Part shown: one piece after another, positions 25,886 to 35,600 of the stretch
How the letters are laid out: each line of letters begins with the position of its first letter
Numbering within the stretch: the first letter of the stretch is position 1
Origin: JAIBBV01 sp044347745
Lineage (GTDB): Bacteria; Bdellovibrionota_C; UBA2361; JAFLCA01
Assembly: GCA_044347745.1 (NCBI GenBank)
Contig: JBIKUD010000016.1
Location: 1-64,000, forward strand
Length of the DNA: 64,000 bases
Direction: 5' to 3'
The notes under the pieces: model-generated
Database searches by the model: none
What the model was told of the DNA's origin: nothing
What the model saw: only the letters and a program-made list of their open reading frames with translations
Made by a program: the position numbers and the translations under genes

Positions 25886-27526
25886 ATGCAAAAGAATAAA
25901 CTTAAGCGCGTTCTGATTGCAAACCGAGGCGAAATTGCCCTCCGTATTCAGCGCGCTTGCCAAAAACTTGGTATTGCTACAGTTACTATCGCCTCTGAGG
26001 TTGATAGCCAAGCTTTGTTTGCTCGTAAGGCCGAGAAACTGGTGATTATTGGCCCAGCCCCGGCCAAAGAGTCTTATTTGGCCATTGAAAAAATTGTGGC
26101 GGCAGCCAAAGAGCATGACTGCGACGCGGTGCATCCAGGCTACGGGTTTTTGTCTGAGAATGCCGAATTTGCCAAGGCCGTAACCAAGGCGGGACTTTGT
26201 TTTGTTGGCCCAACAGCTGAAAGTATTGAGTCACTTGGAAGTAAAACTGAAGCTCGGCGTTTAGTGAGGGCCCGGGGGGTTCCTACCACTGAAGGCTGTG
26301 CAGGTGGGTTAAAGGATGAAGAGATTGTAAAGGAGGCGCTGCGTATTGGGTTTCCCGTTATTATTAAAGCCGTAGCTGGCGGCGGTGGCCGGGGCATGCG
26401 CATTGCCCAAAATGAAAAGGAAATTAGAGAGGCTCTGCCCCTGGCTCGGGCTGAAGCGTTAAAAAATTTCTCGAATGAAGCTGTGTATATTGAGCAATAT
26501 ATTCATGAGCCTCGGCATGTAGAAGTGCAGGTCTTTGGCGATACACATGGCAAAGTGCTGCATTTTGGTACGAGAGATTGCTCCACTCAAAGGCGCCATC
26601 AAAAATTAGTTGAGGAGGCTCCAGCTCCGTTTTTGCCACCGGCTTTGCGATCGGCCATCGAGCAATCAGCAGTTGAGGCAGCCAAAAGTGTGGGCTACGT
26701 AAATGCAGGCACCGCTGAATTTTTGGTGAAGGACGATCGCTTTTATTTTCTTGAAATGAATACCCGCATTCAAGTTGAGCATCCGGTAACTGAAGTAGTT
26801 ACTGGGGTTGATTTAGTTGAGCTGCAACTGCGTATTGCCCAAGGCGAGCCTTTGCCGATGACCCAAGAACAAGTTTCCTGCACCGGGCATGCAATTGAAT
26901 TTCGCATTTATGCCGAAGACCCAAGCCTTAATTTTGCGCCATCAAAAGGCAAAATTGAAAAATTAAATCGGCCTCAATTTGATTTTGTTCGAGAAGACCA
27001 TGGCATAGAAGAAGGTGACACGGTCTCTTTGTATTATGATGCAATGCTGAGCAAGTTAATTGTCCATGGTGCAAATCGTGCCGAAGCAATTAGCCGAAGT
27101 CTTAAGGCGCTGAAACTTTTTAAAATTGAAGGCTTAGCTACCACCTTGCCATTTCACCGTTGGTTGTTGCTTAATTCGCCTTTTGCTGCGGGGCCTCTAG
27201 ACATAGGGTACTTGGGCAGGCATTTTAATGAACAATGCCTAAAAGATTTAGAGGCGAGTGAAGTTCTGGATCCGCGACATGTAGCTCCTGTCGCTGGGGC
27301 TATGAAGCGAGAGGAACTGGTCTATTTTTCAGAAGCTTTTAACACTGAGTATCATATTCAGGTGCTGCATCAGGAAGGGGGAGTTTTTCTGGCTCAGCCT
27401 GTAAGCAAAGATAATCGTAAAGCTCCGCTTCGTTATTGCAGAAGGTCTAATGGATTTGATGCGGCAGTGGTAGCTTTGACTAAAGAAGTACTTGAGGTGT
27501 TTTCACCTAAGGATATTTTTAGTTAA
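25886..27526 (+). CDS. accC: Biotin carboxylase (acyl-CoA carboxylase subunit)
   Basis: 546 aa. The first 450 residues are a complete biotin carboxylase: KRVLIANRGEIALRI, the HPGYGFLSEN block, ATP-grasp glycine loop AGGGGRGMR, RDCSTQRRHQK, and the catalytic EMNTRIQVEHPVTE. It carboxylates biotin on a carrier protein using ATP and bicarbonate. About 95 extra C-terminal residues follow, longer than classical AccC (about 450) but without a biotinyl-lysine domain, so a separate BCCP is needed. It may serve acetyl-CoA or another acyl-CoA carboxylase; no accB or carboxyltransferase gene is adjacent. Confidence 0.9.
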   Translation: MQKNKLKRVLIANRGEIALRIQRACQKLGIATVTIASEVDSQALFARKAEKLVIIGPAPAKESYLAIEKIVAAAKEHDCDAVHPGYGFLSENAEFAKAVTKAGLCFVGPTAESIESLGSKTEARRLVRARGVPTTEGCAGGLKDEEIVKEALRIGFPVIIKAVAGGGGRGMRIAQNEKEIREALPLARAEALKNFSNEAVYIEQYIHEPRHVEVQVFGDTHGKVLHFGTRDCSTQRRHQKLVEEAPAPFLPPALRSAIEQSAVEAAKSVGYVNAGTAEFLVKDDRFYFLEMNTRIQVEHPVTEVVTGVDLVELQLRIAQGEPLPMTQEQVSCTGHAIEFRIYAEDPSLNFAPSKGKIEKLNRPQFDFVREDHGIEEGDTVSLYYDAMLSKLIVHGANRAEAISRSLKALKLFKIEGLATTLPFHRWLLLNSPFAAGPLDIGYLGRHFNEQCLKDLEASEVLDPRHVAPVAGAMKREELVYFSEAFNTEYHIQVLHQEGGVFLAQPVSKDNRKAPLRYCRRSNGFDAAVVALTKEVLEVFSPKDIFS

Positions 27527-27539
27527 GGGTTCTTGTTTG

Positions 27540-27600
27540 CCACAGCTTCCTTTCTTCTCTGTGTAACTTCGTGCCCTCTGTGTTAATAAAAGCGGCGTTT
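27540..27600. repeat. ACCACAGAG-type intergenic repeat fragment
   Basis: CTTCTCTGTGTAACTTCGTG followed by CCCTCTGTGTTAATAAAAG resembles the ACCACAGAGnACACAGAG intergenic repeats seen also at 40.7 kb. It lies between accC and the end of the pseudouridine synthase gene. Confidence 0.55.
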
Positions 27601-27676
27601 CATCTACTGCTACTCTAAAATTAATCAAGTTAATATGTAAAGCCGTGTGAAATTTGCCTGCAGGTGTAAGCTTTGC

Positions 27677-28387
27677 TCAAAAAATATTCTTAATCGCTGG
27701 CGGTAAATCCAGCAAAAAATTCATTTCGGTGCCAGAAGTTGGGTGACGAAACCTAAGAAAGTGGGCAAAGAGAAAAAATTGAGCAGAAATCTCTGGGAAA
27801 AAGTTTTGAAGATTAGTTTTCGCCCCATAGAGCGAATCCCCAACGAGTGGAAATCCCTTATAAGCGCAATGTGCACGCACTTGATGACGACGTGCGGGAG
27901 AAGCTTTAACTGTGGCAAGTGTTGCCATAATTGAGTCTGCATAGCGAACCGGCGTAATGGAGGTGCTGGCAGGCAAGGCCCGGTCGGCCTTGCTCTCAAG
28001 CGGAAACACCTGTACTTTCTGAGATCTTCTGCTTTTAGCCCCAATCAGCGACTCGACGGCGAGATTCTGCGTAAGCTTGCCTTCCAAAATAACTTGATAC
28101 GATTTTTCAATTTGCCCCGCGCGTAGCATTTCACTTAACTGTATCCAGGCAGTCTTATTTTTTGCACCAATTAATAAACCCTCAGTTTGCGCGTCTAGAC
28201 GCTGCACGAGTCCAGCGTCTTCGGGTTTATCAGAAGCATGAATAATATTGGGATAAGCAGCGGCTAGCTCGGTAGCAATTGAATGCCCTCCGCCGCTGGG
28301 AAGCTGGCTAGAATGAATTCCGGCTGGTTTATGAATGACCAAAAGGTCTTCATCTTCGTAATGTACTGGAAACGAAAGCTGATGCAT
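27677..28387 (-). CDS. RluA-family RNA pseudouridine synthase
   Basis: 236 aa. The family turns uridine into pseudouridine in rRNA or tRNA. The catalytic aspartate lies in LVQRLDAQTEGLLIGAK; the N-terminus VHYEDEDLLVIHKPAGIHSS and the late RRHQVRAHCAYKGFPLVGDSLYG block are typical. There is no S4 domain, so it is the short type (RluA/TruC-like) and its target site cannot be assigned. Only 8 bp separate its start from the stop of the upstream membrane protein gene, so they are co-transcribed. Confidence 0.9.
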   Translation of the reverse strand: MHQLSFPVHYEDEDLLVIHKPAGIHSSQLPSGGGHSIATELAAAYPNIIHASDKPEDAGLVQRLDAQTEGLLIGAKNKTAWIQLSEMLRAGQIEKSYQVILEGKLTQNLAVESLIGAKSRRSQKVQVFPLESKADRALPASTSITPVRYADSIMATLATVKASPARRHQVRAHCAYKGFPLVGDSLYGAKTNLQNFFPEISAQFFLFAHFLRFRHPTSGTEMNFLLDLPPAIKNIF

Positions 28388-28395
28388 GGGCCATG

Positions 28396-29019
28396 CTAAT
28401 GATAAGTCACACTGGTGCTTTGTTGCTCTTTCCCTAAACTTGAAAGGGCAGTTTGTACTTGAGACTCAAGGGTGCGGCGATTGATTTTTAACTTTTCATT
28501 GAGCTCAGATAGTTTTCGACTAAACTCGAGTAGTGCCCAGGCAGGAACTTCTCGTTTATCCTGTTTGCCTCGTTTTTTGGCCTTTTTTGATGCAGCTTCG
28601 ACATCTAGATAGTTGCGGCAAAGAGACAATCGAGTGCCAATTAAGTCCTCAAGTACCGCGAGGTTTGAGATATGTTGTCCGTGAGTTTCAGCTAATGCCA
28701 CAAGTCGACTAAGTACTGAAAGATTATGCGCATGTACCTTTTCAGCTAATGTAATTGAGCTTGCTTGTTCCCACATAAACGCAGTCTCTATGCGCTTCAG
28801 AGCCTCACCCTGGGATCCTTTCTCGATATCTTCATCAATCGAAGTGAGTATTGACTCTTTACGCTTGAGGCGAGCTTGCTCTGGTAGTTTTGAGATATTG
28901 CTCAGAGATCCTAGTAATGGCGAGAGGAGAGCACGCAAAATGTAACCTATGGCGACGGCTCCGAGGAGCCCCAGAATAAAAGCGACCAGTAATTGATGAT
29001 TTTGCATCATGGCTTTCAT
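28396..29019 (-). CDS. Membrane-anchored helical protein of unknown function
   Basis: 207 aa. One strong N-terminal membrane helix (VAFILGLLGAVAIGYILRALL) is followed by about 170 residues of charged, heptad-rich helices, the last strongly predicted as coiled coil (SRKLSELNEKLKINRRTLES). No enzyme motif is visible. It is upstream of the pseudouridine synthase in a two-gene unit and divergent from the mutarotase gene. I do not recognise the family. Confidence 0.6.
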   Translation of the reverse strand: MKAMMQNHQLLVAFILGLLGAVAIGYILRALLSPLLGSLSNISKLPEQARLKRKESILTSIDEDIEKGSQGEALKRIETAFMWEQASSITLAEKVHAHNLSVLSRLVALAETHGQHISNLAVLEDLIGTRLSLCRNYLDVEAASKKAKKRGKQDKREVPAWALLEFSRKLSELNEKLKINRRTLESQVQTALSSLGKEQQSTSVTYH

Positions 29020-29083
29020 TATATCAATTTTTGCTGGATAACATAAGGAAGAGCATTTTTCCTAATTTTAGGCCCTTTTTGCC

Positions 29084-29974
29084 ATGATTGAGCGATTACA
29101 AGAGTTATACGGCATCCATAAGCACCTTACCTTCTCACGTGACGGCAACCAGTTCGTGCGAGCCCAACTTGCCTCTCCGCAGGGGCATTCGGCTGAGTTA
29201 TTGCTCCATGGGGCGCAGCTCATTTCTTGGTTCGACGGCAAGGGAGACGACCTCTTCTTTGTCAGCTCGAAAGCTCAGTTTGTGCGTGGTAAGCCAGTGC
29301 GAGGCGGCATACCACTTATATTTCCTCAATTCGGAAAAGGAGAACTTCCTTCTCATGGATTTGCACGTACTTCGATGTGGGATATCAAGGGTAGTAAGAT
29401 TGACCAACACGGGGTCCACATAGTTTTGGCACTTCAAGATTCGAAAGCAAGTCTTGAGCTTTGGCCGCATCCGTTTTCCCTGGAACTTACGGTGACGCTT
29501 GGCGATACACTCAAAACCCAATTAAAAGTGCATAACTGTGGCACTACTCCATTTTTTTTCTTTGCAGGGTTTCACTCATATTTCCGCGTTGCCGACGTAA
29601 GACGTGTGCAGGTGTTGGGGCTAAAAGATGTAACATTTATGGATCAACGCCGCGCTGAAAAATCGTATCGGGTATTGCAGCCTGAGGCACTTATTGTTGA
29701 TGAAGAAGTTGACTACGTGTTTCTAAATGCCCCGCAAGAAGTGCAGCTTGTAGATCAGCTCTATAAACGAGCAATTCACATCAAAAAAGAAAATATTAAA
29801 GACATCGTGGTATGGAATCCGTGGACGGAAAAGAGCAAGCAGTTCACTGATCTCGGTGCCGAGGAATTCCACTCTTTTGTGTGCGTAGAGCCTGCAATCG
29901 TAAATCAAAAGATTACTTTAGAGCCACGCGCCTCATATGTGTGTGCTCAGGAACTTTCGGTGACACATTTGTAG
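29084..29974 (+). CDS. yeaD: D-hexose-6-phosphate mutarotase (YeaD-type)
   Basis: 296 aa. It belongs to the aldose-1-epimerase-like beta-sandwich family; YeaD interconverts alpha and beta glucose-6-phosphate. Key features: an LLLHGAQLISWF start of the sandwich, KPVRGGIPLIFPQFG with substrate-binding Arg, LPSHGFARTSMWDI with the catalytic-region His, FFAGFHSYFRVADV with the second His, and VVWNPWTEKSKQFTDLG and an EEFHSFVCVEPA end carrying the conserved Glu. It is a single gene. Confidence 0.88.
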   Translation: MIERLQELYGIHKHLTFSRDGNQFVRAQLASPQGHSAELLLHGAQLISWFDGKGDDLFFVSSKAQFVRGKPVRGGIPLIFPQFGKGELPSHGFARTSMWDIKGSKIDQHGVHIVLALQDSKASLELWPHPFSLELTVTLGDTLKTQLKVHNCGTTPFFFFAGFHSYFRVADVRRVQVLGLKDVTFMDQRRAEKSYRVLQPEALIVDEEVDYVFLNAPQEVQLVDQLYKRAIHIKKENIKDIVVWNPWTEKSKQFTDLGAEEFHSFVCVEPAIVNQKITLEPRASYVCAQELSVTHL

Positions 29975-30193
29975 TTTGTTCTCTATAATTGACGTGCAAT
30001 CCTCCCTCAAGGGCTTGTTCAAATAACCATGCAACGCCGGTGGCTTCAGCAAATTGCCGTAGGCCAATAACAAATTGAATGAGATTCTGCCAATCGAGGA
30101 AGTAAAATTTGGGTGAAATGTCTTGTGATTTCGATTGGTTGAAATTTTGTTGCGTATGCGTAACAAAATTACTAAAGCTGTTTGTTTCCGAAC

Positions 30194-31129
30194 CTAGCGC
30201 TGTAAAGTCGAACTATCGAGCCAATATTTATAAATGGCTTGCAGTGAATCTTGGAAGGAAATTTCAGGTTGCCACCCAAGCTCATGTTTGGCCTTAGCTG
30301 CGCAGCCATAGAGAATAGGCGTGTCGGCGGGACGCATTCGCTCAGTGTCTTTTTCAATCGTAATGCTGAGTCCCGAGACTTGGATTAGTTGCTCAAGAAC
30401 AGATTTCATAGAGATAGGTTTGCCAGAGCAAAGATTATATATGCCTTGCCCCTTGACGGCTGCGAGTCGGTATCCTCTCACTATGTCTTTGACATCGGTA
30501 AAATCTCTTTGCGCATCAAGATTCCCCACTTTTAAAACTGCAGGGCGGGTTTTTTTTGCTATCTCGGCAAGTTGATAGGCAAAACTTGAAACCGCAAATT
30601 CAACGCGTTGCCCGGCGCCGATGTGGTTAAATGGGCGCATGATAATTGTCTGCACTTTCGAATTGAACCGAAATCGTTCGCAGACCAGCTCGGCCATACA
30701 TTTTGAGATGCTATAATTATCAATCGGACTGAGCGCGGTTTGTTCGCTGAGAGGAAGATCTTTCGGTTCAATTTTTCCATATACCTGAGCCGAGCTGACG
30801 AGGACAAATTTTACAGGCAACCCGAGGGCGTGACTTGCGGCTAGCATGTTGTAAGTGCCGGCAACATTAATGCTTAGCGCCTTAGCAAAATTTTTCTCTG
30901 CGTCTGGCACAAAGGCCATACCTGCAAGGTGGTAGACTACCTCTGGTTTAAAAGAAGAGACTACTTCAAGGCATTGGCTTGGCTCAGAGATATCGAGTTG
31001 GGTGCTTTCGCAGGGAAGAATTGGCCTTTCATGCAAAAAGGTACCAAGCACAGTATCTGCGCACTCAGTAAGATGGCGCGCCAAATATCCACCCACAAAT
31101 CCACAGGCGCCTGTCACCAGTGCTCTCAT
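30194..31129 (-). CDS. SDR nucleotide-sugar reductase, Rmd/GDP-6-deoxy-mannose type
   Basis: 311 aa from the ATG at 31129, which has AAGGA six bases upstream. It is an extended SDR with NAD(P) loop GACGFVGGYLARHL, a catalytic YSISK and the Rmd-like MRPFNHIGAGQ. The ending ERMRPADTPILYG...ELGWQPEISFQDSL is typical of GDP-4-keto-6-deoxy-mannose reductases, which make GDP-rhamnose. A mannose 4,6-dehydratase role is less likely. It opens the surface-polysaccharide region. Confidence 0.8.
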   Translation of the reverse strand: MRALVTGACGFVGGYLARHLTECADTVLGTFLHERPILPCESTQLDISEPSQCLEVVSSFKPEVVYHLAGMAFVPDAEKNFAKALSINVAGTYNMLAASHALGLPVKFVLVSSAQVYGKIEPKDLPLSEQTALSPIDNYSISKCMAELVCERFRFNSKVQTIIMRPFNHIGAGQRVEFAVSSFAYQLAEIAKKTRPAVLKVGNLDAQRDFTDVKDIVRGYRLAAVKGQGIYNLCSGKPISMKSVLEQLIQVSGLSITIEKDTERMRPADTPILYGCAAKAKHELGWQPEISFQDSLQAIYKYWLDSSTLQR

Positions 31130-31202
31130 ACACGTCCTTGAAGCAGGAAAACAAAAATACAAGCCAAACTACTGTGAGCGCTGAGTCCTTCTCAGCCCTC
31201 GC

Positions 31203-32408
31203 CTAAGACCCCTTTAAATCGAAAGTATCGATAATATAGTCGGCGAAAGGCAAACTGCAAGTCCAGCCAGGTGACACCGCATTTAAGACATGAAGGGAAT
31301 TTTGGCTACGCTGCACAACAAAATCTTGGATCAATTCGAGGGTTTTTTTGTGAATTAATTGAGCGCGAATGCCCGGAGGCGCATACGAGCCAAAGCCATT
31401 TGGGTCTATGGCTGGCACCATCGCCTGGGCAAGACGAATCATGTAACTCCTTTGATATTTTTTCATTTCTTCGAATGCGAGCTCTCGGAAGTTGAAGGCA
31501 TTTGAGAAGAAAAGTTTTGCCTCTCTCCACAATATATCGGTGCATTCTTGGGCACTAAAATTTTGAAGTCCTGAGTAGTTTTCTCTCCAAAAAGCAGGGA
31601 TGGCCGTAGGCCCAATTTTAATAGTTCCGTCATACGTAACTGTGTAATGGACCCCAAGGAAAGGATATTTGAGGTTTGGCACCGGATAAATATTTGTTCG
31701 GATATCCGTTTTGTTCTTTGTGTATTTTATGTAGAGCCCTTTAAAAGGGACAATCGCATAGTCGCTGCCTACTGAATAAGCGTGCGCTATTTTGTCGGCA
31801 TAGAGCCCTGCGCAGTTGATAACGAGCCCTGCATCAATAGGACCACGGCTGGTGCGGCAGCCCGTTGCCGTTGGCTCAACGAAGGCAGTGTCGAAATAGA
31901 AGGTTACCCCTGCTTTTTGAAGCGCTTTAAAAAAAGCTTCGGCAACTAATTTGGGGCTGGCAGTTGCAGTGCGCGGCGACCACAATGCAATTTTTTTAGT
32001 AAACACATTAGGCTCAATTTTTTTTGCCTGGGCTTCATCTATCAAAGAGGTCCCGGCGCCATTTTTTTCTCCCCTTCTGGCAAGTTCTTCAAGTTGAGCA
32101 ATTTCAGAATCCTGCGTTGCTACTACAAGCTTGCCGCATTCGTTAAGAGGTACCGTATGAGCGGTACAAAACTCACGAAGAGCTCTATTTCCAGCCACGC
32201 AAAGTTTGGCCTTCAGAGAGTCGGCGCTGTAGTAGAACCCGGCATGGAGCACTCCAGAGTTGCGCCCGGAGGCATGTAAGGCGAAGGCTGCCTCTTTTTC
32301 GATAATCGCAATTTTCTTTTGAGGCATGCGCTGGCTCAGGCGGTACGCCAAAGCCATGCCGACAATTCCGGAGCCAACAATTAGATAGTCAAAACTCGAG
32401 TGTGTCAT
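31203..32408 (-). CDS. lhgO: L-2-hydroxyglutarate oxidase/dehydrogenase (LhgO-type FAD enzyme)
   Basis: 401 aa DAO-family flavoprotein: FAD motif VGSGIVGMALAYRL, then ALHASGRNSGVLHAGFYY, which is characteristic of LhgO, and a C-terminal VSPGWTCSLPFADYI. It oxidises L-2-hydroxyglutarate to 2-oxoglutarate, usually feeding electrons to quinones at the membrane. It may have been placed here by chance; no csiD is adjacent. A 73-bp gap separates it from the reductase downstream, so they may share a transcript. The start at 32408 lies about 210 bp from the divergent giant glycosyltransferase gene. Confidence 0.88.
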   Translation of the reverse strand: MTHSSFDYLIVGSGIVGMALAYRLSQRMPQKKIAIIEKEAAFALHASGRNSGVLHAGFYYSADSLKAKLCVAGNRALREFCTAHTVPLNECGKLVVATQDSEIAQLEELARRGEKNGAGTSLIDEAQAKKIEPNVFTKKIALWSPRTATASPKLVAEAFFKALQKAGVTFYFDTAFVEPTATGCRTSRGPIDAGLVINCAGLYADKIAHAYSVGSDYAIVPFKGLYIKYTKNKTDIRTNIYPVPNLKYPFLGVHYTVTYDGTIKIGPTAIPAFWRENYSGLQNFSAQECTDILWREAKLFFSNAFNFRELAFEEMKKYQRSYMIRLAQAMVPAIDPNGFGSYAPPGIRAQLIHKKTLELIQDFVVQRSQNSLHVLNAVSPGWTCSLPFADYIIDTFDLKGS

Positions 32409-32617
32409 CTCGCTAGGGATACACCAAAGTAGGTGGTGCTGCTAGGGAACACTGTGGCAATTCTAAACCCAGAAAAGAGGGCCATCTCCTTGTATCCCTT
32501 ATGTATTTTGAACCTCTTTGGCTCAATGAGGCATCTGTATCTAAGGCCGAGAAGTGTTTTTATTGAGACTACAGTCTGCATGATGGGTGCCTTTTGCTCT
32601 CCACTTTGTGCGGCTAG

Positions 32618-35600
32618 ATGCCTGATATTATTGAGATTAATTGTATGGCTGCGTTACAGAGTTTGGTCACCCTCGTATTTTCGAAAGACAGACCTCTTCA
32701 GCTCGATGGAACTCTCAGAAGCTTTTTTGCGAGAGTGCAGGAAAAGGATGCTTTGGTGACGGTGTTATATACCACCAGCTCTAGCGCTCAGGAGCAGATG
32801 TATCAGAATGTTCAGCGCGAATTCCCCCAAGTTCGTTTCGTAAGAGAATCAAAGTTTAAGACCAACCTACTTGAAGCTATTCGAGGCTTCAGCTCTGTTT
32901 TATTTTTAGTGGATGACAATATTTTTGTTCGCAATTTTTCGCTGAACGAAATTATCGCGCTCTTAGAGTCCAATCCACAAGCGCTTGGTTATTCGTTACG
33001 GTTAGGGCGAAACACCACTTACTGTTACTCACTGAATAAGCCACAAGCTTTGCCTCACTTTAGAACATGTGGGCAGTCGCAACTTGCATTCTCATGGGTG
33101 GGCGCCGAATGTGATTTTGGTTATCCGCTAGAAGTATCAAGTTCTGTATATCGCATCAAAGACATAGGCTCCCTGCTCGAGAGTTTAGAGTATAAAAATC
33201 CAAATTCGTTTGAGGCGAGGCTCTCAGAATGTATTTCGCAATTTCAATTAAGCTTGCCTGAGCTTATTTGCGCTCCCTTGTCGCTTACATTTTGTGCGCC
33301 AATTAATAAAGTGCAGTCAGAAGCAAATAATCGAGCGGGTGAGGAGTTTGGGTTATCAGCGGAACACCTTGCAGAAAAATACGCTGAGAATCTGCGCTTA
33401 GATGTAGATGCATTTCAGAATTTTACGCCGAATGCATGTCATCAAGAAGTAGAGTTAAAACTTAAAGCTGTCCCTACAAGCATCGGACCAAAAGTTGCGG
33501 TCGTTATTCCCTGCTATAATCAGGCCCAGTATTTGCGAGAAGCTGTAGAGAGCGTCGTTGCCCAAACATACCCGCATTGGGAGTGTTTTATTGTGGACGA
33601 TGGAAGTCCAGATAATACGCAAGAAGTTGCCCGCGAGCTTATGGCAACTTATTCAAAGTTTCCAATATTCTTGGTTAAAAAAACGAATGGCGGACTTTCT
33701 GATGCGCGTAACTATGGAATTGCGGCATCTATGGCAGAATTCATTTTGCCGCTTGATAGTGATGACAAGTTAGAGCCTCAAGCAATCGAAGTTTTGCTTG
33801 GGGCTCTCCTTAAAGATCCCAGTTATGCGATTGCCTATCCAAACTATCGGCGATTCGGAGCAGATTCAATTGAAGTCAGGTGTATTCCTGAACGCGAGTT
33901 TTTAAATCCAGGTCGCCCGGAAAATGGCCTCCCCTATTCCTCTCTGTATCGACGCCAGGTTTGGGAAAAGGCTGGCGGATACAATACCAACATGACTTGG
34001 GGCTATGAGGACTGGAACTTCTGGCTCTCGGCTTATGCAAATGGATTTCGCGCGCGGCAGGTTGACCAAATGCTCTTTTGCTATCGAGTGAAGCCTGGAA
34101 GCATGCTTACAAATGCGCTGAAGCACGATGCAGAACTTAAATCGCAGCTGGTACTTAACAACAGTTCCTTATTTGACGAAGCATCTAGGGCCTGGGCAAA
34201 TTCAATTGGCGGCACAAAGGGCTCACGTAAAGCGCCGCCTCAGCCTTCAGAAGTGCAAATTGAAAAGTATTCGCAAGTTGAAGCTCCCATTGTTTCTGTT
34301 ATCGTGCCTACTTTTAACCGCCCCGAGCTTCTGCAGCGCGCGCTAGCGAGCATTCATGCCCAGACAATTTCAAGTTATGAAGTGATTGTAGTAGATGATG
34401 CCGGCTCAGTTTCAGCAAAAGAGGTCTGTGACAAAGACAACAGCGGCAAAGTTTCCTATATTCGCCACGCCGAAAATAAAGGCTTGGCCGCAAGCCGAAA
34501 TACAGGCATTCGCTCCGCAAAAGGAAAATACATAGCGTATTTGGATGATGATGATGTGTATTTGCCAGCACACCTTGAACTTGCGCTTAAAACTCTTGAA
34601 GCGCAGAAAGCTGAAGTTGTTTTTACTCGTGCATCAAAAGTATCGTACCGGAAGACCGCTACAGGACTTGAGCGGGGTGCCGTATCTTCATATGAACCGG
34701 TTTCCTATTCGCGAGAACGACTCGCCACTTCAAATTTTATTCCGGTTCTTTGTGTGGTTCATAGTCGTCAGCTGGCCTTAGAGGCAGGGCTATTCGATGA
34801 AACGCTCGCACGATATGAGGATTGGGAGTTTTGGATTCGCCTCTCTGAAAAGAGCCATTTCACTGCCATTGACCAAGTGACTGCTGAGGTTACGTGGATG
34901 CAAGATGGCAGTACCATGACCAGCGCGGGCCGAGAAGCATTCGATTGGGCAGAAATAAAGGTACTCTTAAAACATCGGCAAGGACTAAAGTATTCAGCGA
35001 GTACTTTGACACAAATCGACCGGCAACTTCAGCAGGCATTCGAGCGACTTAAAAAAAGTGCTTTCGCCCACCTTGCCTCAGGGCGGCGAGACCATTATCA
35101 ATTGTTTCGAAGCGGAAGTATTGCAGATTGCCAGCGAGTGTTAACCGAACATTTGCCGCAGTCCGAAAAATTTGCCGCCGATATTCTTGAGCTACTGGCG
35201 CTTCTATCGGTACAAGCCGCCGATTTCGCGGGAGCCAAAACAAGTTTACGGGCAGCTCTCAAGAGCGATTCAAATCGAGAGAGTGTTCGATTGCTGCTTG
35301 AAACACTCGAATCTGAGGTAAGTGACGTTACGAGTGCCCAAGTGGGACCCAAGGTTAGTGTAATTGTTCCCCTCTATAATGCGCTTGAATATACCAAAGA
35401 AATGTTCCGTTCCTTCTTTGCACATACAGACGCAAACGCATATGAATTAATAGTAGTTGATAATGCTTCCACCGACGGAACGCGAGAATATCTAAAGACA
35501 TTGCCCGCCTCGGCCCAAATTATTCTCAATGAAAGTAATCAGAATTTTGCGGGTGCTTGCAATATTGGTGCATCGAAGGCGCGAGGCCAATATCTCCTTT

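Noticed and set aside
27298..27320. GAMKR in the AccC tail as a biotinylation motif
   Set aside because: The EAMKM-type turn and surrounding beta-sandwich of BCCP are absent; the match is three residues.
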